Position numbers and translations under genes: made by a program | The notes under the pieces: generated by a model | Databases searched by the model: none | The model's input: only the letters and a program-made list of their open reading frames with translations | Told to the model about the DNA's origin: nothing | Shown: in pieces, positions 1-7,530 of the stretch | Layout: each line of letters starts with the position of its first letter | How positions within the stretch are numbered: position 1 is the first letter of the stretch | Source: Bryobacterales bacterium | GTDB taxonomy: Bacteria > Acidobacteriota > Terriglobia > Bryobacterales > Bryobacteraceae | DNA: 41,776 nucleotides | Direction of reading: 5' to 3' | NCBI GenBank assembly: GCA_003166875.1 | Contig: PMUN01000329.1 | Location: forward strand, 3,567 to 45,342

Positions 1-20
1 CGTCGCCAGGAGTGGCGACG
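1..20. repeat. Perfect 8-bp hairpin at the left edge
   Basis: CGTCGCCA (1-8) and TGGCGACG (13-20) are perfect reverse complements around a GGAG loop. It lies about 230 bases beyond the stop of the leftward PEP-CTERM-type gene, so it could be a leftward transcript end, but whatever follows it on the minus strand is outside the window and no U-run can be judged. In the rest of 21-250 I see no gene. Confidence 0.5.
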
Positions 21-250
21 CGGCACTGGAGAAGTGTTCCCATCACGGCGGACCGTGCAACAATAGAATTGAAAACAAAGGACTTGCCCAAGGGCGCATC
101 CTGTGTTTTCGAGGGTGCGTGCGCTACGCGCGTGGCGCGAACACTCATGCGAACCGGAATGGGATTTCGATACTAAAGTTCTTGCGCCGACAGCCCACTA
201 GCAGTAGATCGCAAGACTGGAAACCTGAACGACTTTTGCTTGTGTCAAAT

Positions 251-1048
251 TCAGCGAGCCAACCATCGCCGACGGGCAAAAAGCACCAGCCCTGCTAGAC
301 CCAGCAGGTCCAAACCGAGGAGAACCGGGGAAGGCGGCTCAGCAGCGCGGACTGTGTCGACAGCTAAGAATTCTTGCGATGTGCTTAGAGGATTCGGAGA
401 ATAGACCGCCAGATTGGTAACGGGTTGGCCGTCGATCGATATATCGGCTAGATTCGTAGTTCCCGCGGCTGTAGCGCTGGCGACGAGGGCTTGGGCATTT
501 GTAATGTAGGCGTCAACAGCATTCACCTCAGTCAAAGTTAGCGAGCCGTAGCCGGTGGTGTGGCTTGAGGTATTCAGCTTCGTGTATAAGGAATTGTCAA
601 AAACACTCCAAATGGCAAAGCTGAGTTCACCAGCCGTCTCAGCATTCTCGGTAGGCGTGCCAATGTTTGGCAACGTCATTAATTCGGCGGCGAGGACCGC
701 TGCAGTCGCGTAATCCTCGGCTGCGGTAGTGCCCTGCAGAATAGCCGAGCTGTAGGGAGAACTGGCAAATTTAAACCCGTTCACATTGGCGCTACTGATT
801 TGCGCCAGTGTTGTCAGACTCGCGGACCACGAATCGCCCAGGGAAATATTGGTCTCGTAATCGTCACAGATCAAGAGCGTGGGAGTACCATTGACCGATA
901 TTCCATAAGGGCTTGTGTAGACACCGCCCATTACGGCGCCGGCGCCGACGTTCTGAACCGTCAAAGTATCAGCGGCCCACGCTACCGATACCAGACCGGC
1001 GACCACCAGTCCTAAACTCCGAATCAAACTTCGCTTATTAATGTTCAT
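251..1048 (-). CDS. PEP-CTERM-like secreted protein, probable exosortase substrate
   Basis: A 265-residue exported protein. The N-terminus (MNINKRSLIRSLGLVVAGLVS) is a signal peptide with likely cleavage after AWA near residue 26. The C-terminus has the tripartite sorting-signal layout: EPPSP at about residues 237-241 (a variant of the PEP motif), a hydrophobic stretch rich in L and G, then the basic tail ARRRWLAR. Such tails are recognised and cut by exosortases, and an exosortase is encoded at 38938-39969. The middle is Ser/Thr/Ala rich and of no recognised family. The ATG at 1048 is chosen over the upstream in-frame start at 1105 because GGAGG (plus positions 1054-1058) sits six bases upstream, and because 1105 would fall at the transcription start predicted from the promoter at 1114-1142. 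The gene is transcribed away from the EPS locus. The variant motif makes the sorting assignment probable, not certain. Confidence 0.8.
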   Translation of the reverse strand: MNINKRSLIRSLGLVVAGLVSVAWAADTLTVQNVGAGAVMGGVYTSPYGISVNGTPTLLICDDYETNISLGDSWSASLTTLAQISSANVNGFKFASSPYSSAILQGTTAAEDYATAAVLAAELMTLPNIGTPTENAETAGELSFAIWSVFDNSLYTKLNTSSHTTGYGSLTLTEVNAVDAYITNAQALVASATAAGTTNLADISIDGQPVTNLAVYSPNPLSTSQEFLAVDTVRAAEPPSPVLLGLDLLGLAGLVLFARRRWLAR

Positions 1049-1113
1049 AGTTTCCTCCGAATGCTGTAATAAACTGCGCACGCGTCGACAATACATCGAA
1101 CACACATCTTAAA

Positions 1114-1142
1114 CTTATAAACGCTATCGCAACTTGTGTCAA
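1114..1142 (-). promoter_or_regulatory. Sigma70-type promoter of the PEP-CTERM-like gene
   Basis: On the minus strand TTGACA (1142-1137) is followed after exactly 17 bases by TATAAG (1119-1114), a near-consensus housekeeping promoter. Transcription would begin near 1107, giving a leader of roughly 58 bases before the ATG at 1048. It lies between the stop of the cohesin gene and the PEP-CTERM-like gene, so the latter need not depend on read-through. Confidence 0.75.
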
Positions 1143-1165
1143 TGGGACCTTAGGGCAATGCATAC

Positions 1166-2494
1166 TCATTTAATCGCGAGCGTCACGCCGGCCGGGCTGC
1201 TAATCTGCCCGATGATCAGTTCGATCGGAATAGCGGCGCCTGAAGGTGCTGTCTCGGGGATCTTGGCGTTGACTTGAAGAAGTCCCGAAATAAGTCCGGG
1301 TGCGGCCCCCGCGTACTGTACCTCCGCATCGAGGCCTCCGATCTGGACCGCGACCGGCAACAATGGTTTGGGCAGGACGGCGCCTGCAAGTTGACCGTCC
1401 TGTCCAGGCGGATCAGTCTGCCCGGCTCCGGTAGCAAACAGGGTCACGAAGGATCCCTTCTCCGCTGGTTTAGTGGGCGAATTGATCGTCAAGTCCTGAT
1501 TCAGGATCGCCCCTTGACCGACCCCGCTAGAGTCTACGGTGAATAGCGCGGGGGCTGCGCCACCCACGGTCAAAGAAGTTGCGGCTACCGTTTGCTGCTC
1601 GAGTGTAATCTTCAGTTCTGTGTTAGCTTTCGCGTAGATCTCATACGGAACGACAGCGTTGATCTGGTTCGGAGCGACGTAGAGAAGCGGCGCGGGAACA
1701 CCATCGAACAGAACGCTTGTACCAGCGAGAACGGTTGCGCTGGGAGACGTTGGGGTCCGTGGGGTCAAGGGGCCTATTCCAGACCCAATCAGGGTAATGA
1801 TTTCCCCTGGGGCGACAGGGTCAGCCGCCCAGCTCGCGGCGTTCAGGACTCCATTTACCTGGAGCCGTGTGATCGTAGCAGAAGCGCTAACCGTGAGGGT
1901 ACCGGCCAGGCCAAGCACTGCTACTGGCACACCGTTTGGGTCCGTTCCGACGACTGCCGCGATCTTCAGCGGGTATGAGCCCTGAGAAGCAGTGGCACTG
2001 ACGTTGACAAATAGGTTGAATAGAGTACCGTCAGAAATTTGGCTTTGATTCGTCCCTACAATCAGGATGCGTTTCCGATTCGACGCCAAATCTGCGGAAT
2101 ACATATTCTTTCCAGACTGCCTAAGGGCATCACCAAGCGTCGTGGCGAAGCTCATGGTGCTACCGTCGTACTCCAAATCGAACTGGATGCCGCTTATGGA
2201 CGCACCCTCTGACACAAACGTCACTGGAAACAAGATGCTGGAACCGGGAGCTGCTGACTGATTGGATAACGATATTTGTGATGAGATAGCGGCCGGAGCC
2301 GACAAGGACAACATCGTGAGTGCGAAGGGAACAACTCTCCGGGCTGGAAAAATCGCTTTCGAACGAGTTCCTGAAACGCTGCTTGAGAGAGTCGGATTCG
2401 AATATGACGATGGAGTCACAATCCCTACGAGTTGCAACCAGAGGACCACATCATGTCGAAATTGCCGCTTCTTCTTTGCTAGGGAAAACTTCAA
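1166..2494 (-). CDS. Secreted cohesin-domain protein with Solibacter-type C-terminal domain (TIGR03437)
   Basis: The reading frame encodes 442 residues. Residues about 73-203 look like a cohesin domain: the opening ISLSNQSAAPGSSILFPVTF and the segment ISGIQFDLEYDGSTMSF match the usual two first strands of cohesins, which bind dockerins or act as stand-alone adhesion folds. Residues about 208-440 match the TIGR03437 domain of secreted Solibacter-group proteins (VNGVLNAASW, PGEIITLIGSGIGP, LLYVAPNQINAVVPYE, LFATGAGQTDPP). A hydrophobic export segment (about 52-72, RRVVPFALTMLSLSAPA) is preceded by some 50 unusual residues. The start is therefore uncertain: the TTG at 2494 has no clear ribosome site, and a start nearer the export segment is likely. 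A dockerin protein lies at 40220-40750. The exact role is unknown; matrix scaffolding is an inference. Confidence 0.75.
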   Translation of the reverse strand: MKFSLAKKKRQFRHDVVLWLQLVGIVTPSSYSNPTLSSSVSGTRSKAIFPARRVVPFALTMLSLSAPAAISSQISLSNQSAAPGSSILFPVTFVSEGASISGIQFDLEYDGSTMSFATTLGDALRQSGKNMYSADLASNRKRILIVGTNQSQISDGTLFNLFVNVSATASQGSYPLKIAAVVGTDPNGVPVAVLGLAGTLTVSASATITRLQVNGVLNAASWAADPVAPGEIITLIGSGIGPLTPRTPTSPSATVLAGTSVLFDGVPAPLLYVAPNQINAVVPYEIYAKANTELKITLEQQTVAATSLTVGGAAPALFTVDSSGVGQGAILNQDLTINSPTKPAEKGSFVTLFATGAGQTDPPGQDGQLAGAVLPKPLLPVAVQIGGLDAEVQYAGAAPGLISGLLQVNAKIPETAPSGAAIPIELIIGQISSPAGVTLAIK

Positions 2495-2656
2495 AGGCAG
2501 GTGGAGTTAATCCCTGTTTGGATTTACCTCTTTGTTCCAAACGTTTAGGCCAGTTAAGCAACGGGGCGATTGAGAATTCCGCGCCGTGGTTTTAGGACAT
2601 CGCCAAGGAGAGTAGGGGAATCGAAGCGAACCCCGGATCGGACTTTAGTCTCATAA

Positions 2657-2675
2657 ATTGGGAGCAAGTCCCAAT
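2657..2675. promoter_or_regulatory. Inverted repeat, candidate activator site
   Basis: ATTGGGA-GCAAG-TCCCAAT is a perfect 7-bp inverted repeat. Its centre is about 110 bases upstream of the start expected from the -24/-12 promoter at 2752-2767, the usual distance for an enhancer-binding activator of sigma54. A further TTGGGA half-site lies at 2717-2722. Binding of any protein is inferred; it could equally serve the leftward gene. Confidence 0.4.
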
Positions 2676-2751
2676 CGTCTTCAATCATGAGCAGCTCATC
2701 GCCGCAATGTAACTGCTTGGGAGTACGTTCATTTGTCGTGATCCCACTCAC

Positions 2752-2767
2752 TGGCACTCGAACTGCA
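2752..2767 (+). promoter_or_regulatory. Sigma54 (-24/-12) promoter of the EPS locus
   Basis: TGGCACTCGAACTGCA matches the RpoN consensus TGGCAC-N5-TTGCA with one mismatch and exact GG-to-GC spacing (GG at 2753-2754, GC at 2765-2766). Transcription would begin near 2778, leaving a leader of about 80 bases before the UpxY start at 2861. In other exosortase/PEP-CTERM systems EPS and PEP-CTERM genes are controlled by RpoN with the PrsK/PrsR pair, so this type of promoter fits the context. Confidence 0.6.
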
Positions 2768-2860
2768 ATCCGATGCGCACAGGATAAATCAGTCCAGAGG
2801 GATGAGTCGGACATTGGGACTCACTGGGCGGCAGCTCTGTCCAAACAGCAGCAGGCATCA

Positions 2861-3445
2861 ATGGAAAATCAAGAAATCTTCGATCATCATCCGGGCAAAT
2901 GGTTCGCGATTCGAGTCAAGCCTCAGGCAGAAAGAGTCGTCGCCACCATAGCGCGGTACAAGGGCTTCGAGGAGTTTCTGCCTCTTTATAAGGCGCGCCG
3001 CCGCTGGTCAGATCGCTTTCAGTGGGTGGACCTCCCGCTTTTCCCCGGCTACTTGTTCTGCCGGCTGAAGAATGAAGAGAGCCGGCTTCCGATTCTGACC
3101 ATTCCTGGGGTCCTGCACTTTGTGGGTATCGGAAAGATTCCAGTGCCAATCGACGACTGGGAAGTGGCTGCCATTCAAGCCGCGATCCAGTCAGGGCTCT
3201 CGGCCGAGCCGTGGCCTTTCCTGGACGTCGGCCAGAAAGTTCGGATCGAGGAAGGGCCTTTGATAGGGACCGAAGGAATTCTGGTAGAGATTCGCAGGAA
3301 GCAGCGGATCGTTGTGTCCGTGAGCCTGCTAAGCCGGTCGATTGCCGTAGAGATCGAACGACATTGGGCTAGGCCGTTGGACGCCGGCCGATCTAAGCGC
3401 ATGGTTCAGACGAACAGCCTGCTCTCTGGTGCAACCTGCGCCTAG
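2861..3445 (+). CDS. UpxY/RfaH-type NusG-like transcription antiterminator
   Basis: A specialised NusG paralogue of 194 residues, expected to ride on RNA polymerase and let it read through the long polysaccharide operon that follows. Residues 13-105 form the NGN domain (KWFAIRVKPQAE at the start; the family hallmark FPGYLFCRL at 61-69). Residues about 122-150 form the KOW domain (VGQKVRIEEGPLIGTEG). The ATG at 2861 is chosen because homologous sequence begins just after it and the longer frame from 2687 overlaps the promoter; its ribosome site is weak. As first gene of a rightward block of about 37 kb it sits where UpxY genes sit in Bacteroides capsule loci and related EPS loci. Function is well supported by fold; the recognised leader sequence is unknown. 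Confidence 0.88.
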   Translation: MENQEIFDHHPGKWFAIRVKPQAERVVATIARYKGFEEFLPLYKARRRWSDRFQWVDLPLFPGYLFCRLKNEESRLPILTIPGVLHFVGIGKIPVPIDDWEVAAIQAAIQSGLSAEPWPFLDVGQKVRIEEGPLIGTEGILVEIRRKQRIVVSVSLLSRSIAVEIERHWARPLDAGRSKRMVQTNSLLSGATCA

Positions 3446-3467
3446 CCCGATTCTCTTTGGGCCGTTC

Positions 3468-3498
3468 TTTACACTCCACTGAAAACGAAGTGTATGAT
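3468..3498 (+). promoter_or_regulatory. Possible promoter with overlapping inverted repeat before the sugar transferase
   Basis: TTTACA (3468-3473) and TATGAT (3493-3498) are 19 bases apart; shifting the first box to TTACAC gives 18. The inverted repeat TACACT (3470-3475) / AGTGTA (3489-3494) overlaps both boxes and could be an operator or a hairpin in read-through RNA. It lies in the 104-base gap after the antiterminator gene, so the initiating transferase may have a second, separately controlled promoter. The long spacer lowers confidence. Confidence 0.35.
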
Positions 3499-3549
3499 CG
3501 CAGCTCTGAACCTGCGGTATTGACGCCGCAATTGTGAGGGAGTAAATCT

Positions 3550-4716
3550 ATGCCGAACGTGGCGCCGCCTAAGCGTGCCTCGCTATTAGAGAACGCCCAA
3601 ACGAAGCCTACCGGGTATGATCCGGGCTTCGAGATCCTCGGTCAAGAACTCTTCGTAAGAATGCTCCGTCTCGAACGAAAAAGAACGGAGCGATCCCAAA
3701 GGCCCTTCGTTCTTATGCTGCTCGACTCCCGCCGGCTACTCAAGGCGGTGAACAATGGGGCGCAATTCGACAGCGTCTTATATGCGCTGTCTCACTCAAC
3801 CAGGGAGACGGACATAAAGGGGTGGTACGAGGACGGTGCCGTTTTTGGCATTATCTTCACTGAAATCGGCAGCGCTGACGGGAAGTTCCTGACAAGCGCC
3901 CTCTTGACCAGGGTCACGAACGCGCTTTGTAAGACGCTCAGCATCGAACAAATCAACGAGATTCGGCTCTCTTTCCATGTGTTTCCCGAAGACCCAAACC
4001 ATCACCACCGGGACGGCAAAGGCCCGACTGACGCCACCCTATACCCCGATCTCGATTGGGATTTTGACTCCAAGCGTGGGGCTCGCATTGTGAAGAGATC
4101 AATGGACATCGCCGGCAGCTTATTGGCGCTGGTTCTGGTCTCTCCTTTGTTCATCGTGATCGCCGCTATCATCAAACTCACTTCCAGGGGCCCTGTCTTG
4201 TATCGACAAGATAGAGTGGGTCAACACGGCAGAAAATTCACCTTCCTCAAGTTCCGGTCTATGTACTTCGCTAGCGATCACACAATTCACAAGGAGTACG
4301 TGAAGCGTTTAATAGGAGGGGCCGCGGACGGCGAAGAGGAAAATGGCCGCAAGTCTGAGGTTTTCAAGTTGACGAACGATCCAAGAATCACTCCGTTGGG
4401 GAAGTTCTTGCGAAGGACGAGTCTCGACGAAATACCTCAATTCCTGAACGTTTTGTCCGGCTCGATGTCACTGGTAGGACCGAGGCCGCCGGTCCCCTAC
4501 GAGTTCGAGTGTTACCAGATGTGGCATAGGCAGCGGTTAGTAGCGGTGAAACCGGGAATTACCGGTGCGTGGCAGGTCGGGGGACGAAGCAAAACCACGT
4601 TCGATGAAATGGTCCGCATGGATCTGAAGTACGCGAGTTCATGGACGCCTTGGACGGACTTCAAAATCCTCCTGCGGACTCCTCGCGCCGTCCTCTCCGG
4701 GGAAGGTGCGTACTAA
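3550..4716 (+). CDS. Initiating sugar-phosphate transferase with degenerate GGDEF-like N-terminus
   Basis: This 388-residue protein would start repeat-unit assembly by moving a hexose-1-phosphate from a UDP-sugar to undecaprenyl phosphate at the inner membrane. The C-terminal half is a typical bacterial sugar transferase: basic KRSMD entry and membrane segment (about 183-210), SRGPVLYRQDRVGQHG (212-227), FLKFRSM, SLDEIPQFLNVLSGSMSLVG and GPRPP near 315, and the closing KPGITGAWQVGGR. Residues about 30-150 resemble a GGDEF fold: ERKRTERSQRPFVLMLLD, then RETDIKGWYEDGAVFGIIF where WYEDG stands in place of the RYGGDEF loop. Cyclase activity is therefore unlikely; a sensory or c-di-GMP-related role is inference. 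The polytopic membrane domain of WbaP/WcaJ enzymes is missing. A GAGGGAGT ribosome site precedes the ATG. Confidence 0.9.
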   Translation: MPNVAPPKRASLLENAQTKPTGYDPGFEILGQELFVRMLRLERKRTERSQRPFVLMLLDSRRLLKAVNNGAQFDSVLYALSHSTRETDIKGWYEDGAVFGIIFTEIGSADGKFLTSALLTRVTNALCKTLSIEQINEIRLSFHVFPEDPNHHHRDGKGPTDATLYPDLDWDFDSKRGARIVKRSMDIAGSLLALVLVSPLFIVIAAIIKLTSRGPVLYRQDRVGQHGRKFTFLKFRSMYFASDHTIHKEYVKRLIGGAADGEEENGRKSEVFKLTNDPRITPLGKFLRRTSLDEIPQFLNVLSGSMSLVGPRPPVPYEFECYQMWHRQRLVAVKPGITGAWQVGGRSKTTFDEMVRMDLKYASSWTPWTDFKILLRTPRAVLSGEGAY

Positions 4717-4788
4717 ACCTGTCACCGGACAGGCAGCCTGTTGGTTAGCACGTTATGGAATTCTCTATCAAAAAAGGAATATAAACGT

Positions 4789-5790
4789 ATGATTCGAATT
4801 GGTGTGATTGGCTATGGTTACTGGGGGCCACAGATCGTTAGGAATTTTCACGGCGCTGCGGACTGTGAAGTCGCAGTCGTTTGTGATAGGAGCCCGAAGG
4901 CGCTGAGTCGAGTCAAGCAGGCTTATCCAGGCGTTCACGTTACTTCTGATCCCTGCGAAGTCCTAACCGCGACAGATGTCGACGCCGTCGCCGTGGTTAC
5001 GCCGGTTTGGACCCATTTCGAATTGGCAAAAGCGGCACTCGAAAACGGGAAACACGTCTTCGTGGAAAAGCCATTCACGTCGACTGTTGCTCAAGCGGAA
5101 CAGTTGGTCGATCTGGCCATCGAAAAGAACCTCCAGATCATGGTGGACCACACGTTTTTGTTCACGGGCGCCGTCAAGAAAATTCGCCAGTTGGTTGAGG
5201 AGGGCGCGCTTGGGAATTTATACTATTACGATTCGACGCGCGTAAATCTCGGGCTTTTTCAGCACGACGTCAATGTCATCTGGGATCTAGCGCCTCACGA
5301 TCTGTCCATAGTTGATCATTTGTTCAACGCCACGCCGGAAGCTGTCGTTGCCACAGGGCAAAATCATCTTAACGGTTTGGAGGACCTGGCATACATCACA
5401 ATCTACTATGGCAATAAAATGATCGCCCACATTAATGTCAACTGGCTGTCGCCGGTGAAAGTGAGAACCACTCTTATCGGGGGCGAAAAGAAGATGCTGG
5501 TATGGAACGACCTGGATGCGGATGAGAAGATCAAAATCTACGACAAGGGCGTCAAGATGAACAACGGACAGCAAGTGCACGAATTACTTGTGAGTTATCG
5601 CTCGGGCGATATGTATGCGCCAAAAATTGAGCACACTGAAGCCCTGGCGGAGGAGGCGAAGTACTTCGTTGATTGTGTATCTCACAACGTTCGGCCGATG
5701 AACGATGGCGTGGCCGGTCTTCGGGTTGTCACGATGCTGGAAGCGGCGGAAAAGTCTCTAAAGGACCGAGGAAGACCTGTAACCGTATAA
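4789..5790 (+). CDS. Gfo/Idh/MocA-family sugar dehydrogenase (WlbA/WbpB-like)
   Basis: A 333-residue NAD(P)-dependent oxidoreductase. The Rossmann start is IRIGVIGYGYWGPQ (residues 2-15); the family signature EKP is at 93-95 (FVEKPFTST), and the substrate-binding helix carries DLAPHDLSIVDHL near 165-177. WlbA/WbpB members oxidise C3 of UDP-GlcNAc-uronate so that a DegT enzyme can add an amino group and a hexapeptide acyltransferase can acetylate it. Such partners lie downstream at 5810 and 7530, and a more WbpD/WbpE-like pair at 33435-35176. The exact substrate cannot be read from sequence. The frame is open from a TTG at 4741, but the ATG at 4789 with an upstream AAGGA fits the family N-terminus. 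Confidence 0.85.
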   Translation: MIRIGVIGYGYWGPQIVRNFHGAADCEVAVVCDRSPKALSRVKQAYPGVHVTSDPCEVLTATDVDAVAVVTPVWTHFELAKAALENGKHVFVEKPFTSTVAQAEQLVDLAIEKNLQIMVDHTFLFTGAVKKIRQLVEEGALGNLYYYDSTRVNLGLFQHDVNVIWDLAPHDLSIVDHLFNATPEAVVATGQNHLNGLEDLAYITIYYGNKMIAHINVNWLSPVKVRTTLIGGEKKMLVWNDLDADEKIKIYDKGVKMNNGQQVHELLVSYRSGDMYAPKIEHTEALAEEAKYFVDCVSHNVRPMNDGVAGLRVVTMLEAAEKSLKDRGRPVTV

Positions 5791-5809
5791 GCAAAACTGA
5801 GGCCCTGCA

Positions 5810-6505
5810 ATGATCAACGCCGAACCAAGCATTGCCGTAGAAGTAGGCATCCGGCAAGTCGAAGCCACCTTCGGCCGCCGTGAAAAGCGGCAGGACCCTG
5901 CCTGGGAGCAGGACCTTGCGGCCTTCCTGAGAGATTCTCATCCCAAAGAACAGTTGCTCGACCTCTTCGCACGCTTTAGAGCAGGAGAAAACAGCTTTGA
6001 CGCGATGATGCGTCGCGTTCTCATGCGGGCGTTGTGCAAACGCGTTGGCCACGATCTTCAAGTGGGACCCAACGTCGTCCTGAAACACCCAGAGACCATG
6101 GAGTTTGGCGACTGCGTCTTCATTGGAGCGCAGACCATGATCCAGGGGCGATTCGATGGAATGTGCAAGATCGGAAGTCATGTTTGGATTGGGCCGCAGG
6201 CCTACTTTGATGCCCGGAACCTGGTTCTGGAAGACTATGTGGGTTGGGGACCGGGTGCAAAGGTCCTGGGTTCGGCTCACACGGGCCAACCGAATGATGA
6301 ACCTATCATAACGACGGCCCTGGTGATCAAACCCGTCACGGTCGGATTCGGCGCGGATATTGGGATGAACGCCAGTATCCTGCCGGGCGTGCACATCGGA
6401 GCCCAATCCATTGTGGGTGCCGGAGCGGTCGTCACTGACGATGTTCCCGAGTACGCGATTGTTGCCGGTGTACCCGCCCGCCTGATGCGTGATCGAAGGC
6501 AGTGA
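5810..6505 (+). CDS. Left-handed beta-helix (hexapeptide) acyltransferase
   Basis: The 231-residue protein has a helical N-terminus of about 70 residues followed by imperfect hexapeptide turns from about residue 80 to the end (VGPNVVL, FGDCVFIGAQTMI, IGSHVWIGPQAYF, VGFGADIGMNASILPGVHIG, SIVGAGAVVTDDVPEYAIVAGVPARL). The closing pattern is typical of WbbJ/CysE-like O- or N-acetyltransferases that use acetyl-CoA as a trimer. It starts 19 bases after the dehydrogenase with a TGAGG ribosome site. It may acetylate an amino sugar made by the neighbouring dehydrogenase and aminotransferase, or decorate the repeat unit; sequence does not decide between these. Confidence 0.83.
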   Translation: MINAEPSIAVEVGIRQVEATFGRREKRQDPAWEQDLAAFLRDSHPKEQLLDLFARFRAGENSFDAMMRRVLMRALCKRVGHDLQVGPNVVLKHPETMEFGDCVFIGAQTMIQGRFDGMCKIGSHVWIGPQAYFDARNLVLEDYVGWGPGAKVLGSAHTGQPNDEPIITTALVIKPVTVGFGADIGMNASILPGVHIGAQSIVGAGAVVTDDVPEYAIVAGVPARLMRDRRQ

Positions 6506-6546
6506 ATCCAGTGAGCATGGCGCGTGAGCTATTTGGGGGAGGAAGA

Positions 6547-7530
6547 ATGAACGATTTAGCAGGTACATCCTGTCTTGTAACAGGTGGAGCGGGCTTCATC
6601 GGAAGCAACATAGTAGATCAGTTGCTAGCCGCGGGAGCTTCTGAGGTTCGCGTCCTTGACAACTTTGTCCGCGGAAGCTGGGGCAACCTCACACCGGCGC
6701 TGGAGCAGGGGCGCGTTAAGGTCATCGAAGGAGACATTTGCGACACCCTTCTTGTCGAACGGGCGACCGATGGCGTGGATTATGTATTCCACCAGGCGGC
6801 ACTTCGCATAACGAAATGCGCCGAGGCTCCCCGAGAGGCGGTGGAGGTGCTGATAGACGGCACGCTAAACGTAGCAGAAGCAGCCTTGAAATTCAAGGTC
6901 AAGAAGGTCATTGCAGCTTCATCAGCATCCGTTTATGGCGAACCGGCCTATCTGCCCATTGACGAGTCTCATCCTTTTAACAACCGAACGATGTACGGAG
7001 CCGGCAAGATTGCAACCGAACAGATACTACGCGCTCTTTGTGACACTTCTGGCCTCCGTTACATCGCGTTCCGCCCGTTCAACGTATACGGCCCTCGAAT
7101 GGACATCACGGGCGTTTACACGGAGGTGCTGGTCCGTTGGCTGGATGCGATTGAAGCTAACAGGCCGCCACTAATTTTTGGCGATGGCAAGCAGTCCATG
7201 GATTTCGTATATGTCGAAGACGTGGCCCGAGCGAACCTTCTGGCGGCACAAAGTGACGTTACTGATGAGTTCTTCAATATCGGCACTGGAATTCAAACCA
7301 GCCTCAATGAACTCTGCCAGATGTTGCTGAACCTAACTGGTTCTTCCTTGCGTCCCGAGCATCGCGAAGCGCGCGCCGTGGCTAATGTACAAAGGCGGCG
7401 CGCGGCGGTTGAGAAGGCTGAGCGAATGCTTGGTTTCAGAGCCACCGTGTCGTTGGAACAAGGTCTTCTTGAACTGATCCGGTGGAGGCAGGCTACGAAG
7501 GCGATGTCAACAGTTGGTGTGGAGGCCTAG
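6547..7530 (+). CDS. NAD-dependent sugar epimerase/dehydratase (extended SDR)
   Basis: A 327-residue extended short-chain dehydrogenase acting on a nucleotide sugar. The NAD loop TGGAGFIGS lies near residues 10-18; the catalytic Ser is in ASSASVYG and the catalytic Tyr/Lys pair in MYGAGK; RPFNVYGPR and the FGDGKQSMDFVYVEDVA segment are typical of the UDP-glucose 4-epimerase/dTDP-glucose dehydratase group. The ATG at 6547 follows a strong GGGGAGGAAGA ribosome site and is preferred over the ATG at 6502, which overlaps the preceding stop. It overlaps the next gene by one base (TAGTG), which indicates translational coupling with the aminotransferase. Substrate is not determined. Confidence 0.88.
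   Translation: MNDLAGTSCLVTGGAGFIGSNIVDQLLAAGASEVRVLDNFVRGSWGNLTPALEQGRVKVIEGDICDTLLVERATDGVDYVFHQAALRITKCAEAPREAVEVLIDGTLNVAEAALKFKVKKVIAASSASVYGEPAYLPIDESHPFNNRTMYGAGKIATEQILRALCDTSGLRYIAFRPFNVYGPRMDITGVYTEVLVRWLDAIEANRPPLIFGDGKQSMDFVYVEDVARANLLAAQSDVTDEFFNIGTGIQTSLNELCQMLLNLTGSSLRPEHREARAVANVQRRRAAVEKAERMLGFRATVSLEQGLLELIRWRQATKAMSTVGVEA

Larger units (their letters stand above)
2495..2860. other. Divergent intergenic control region
   Basis: This 366-base gap separates the leftward cohesin gene from the rightward UpxY gene. It holds a -24/-12 promoter match at 2752-2767 and a perfect inverted repeat at 2657-2675. The rightward frame stays open from 2687, but that upstream part does not resemble a NusG N-terminus and contains the promoter, so I treat it as non-coding. 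I found no convincing leftward promoter for the cohesin gene. Confidence 0.6.

Noticed and set aside
2687-2860. N-terminal extension of the UpxY frame
   Set aside because: The extra 58 residues do not resemble NusG proteins and cover the -24/-12 promoter; the homologous region starts just after 2861.
5729-6568. Long minus-strand frame of 279 codons
   Set aside because: It mirrors the hexapeptide acyltransferase on the plus strand, which has clear repeat motifs; the reverse product has none.
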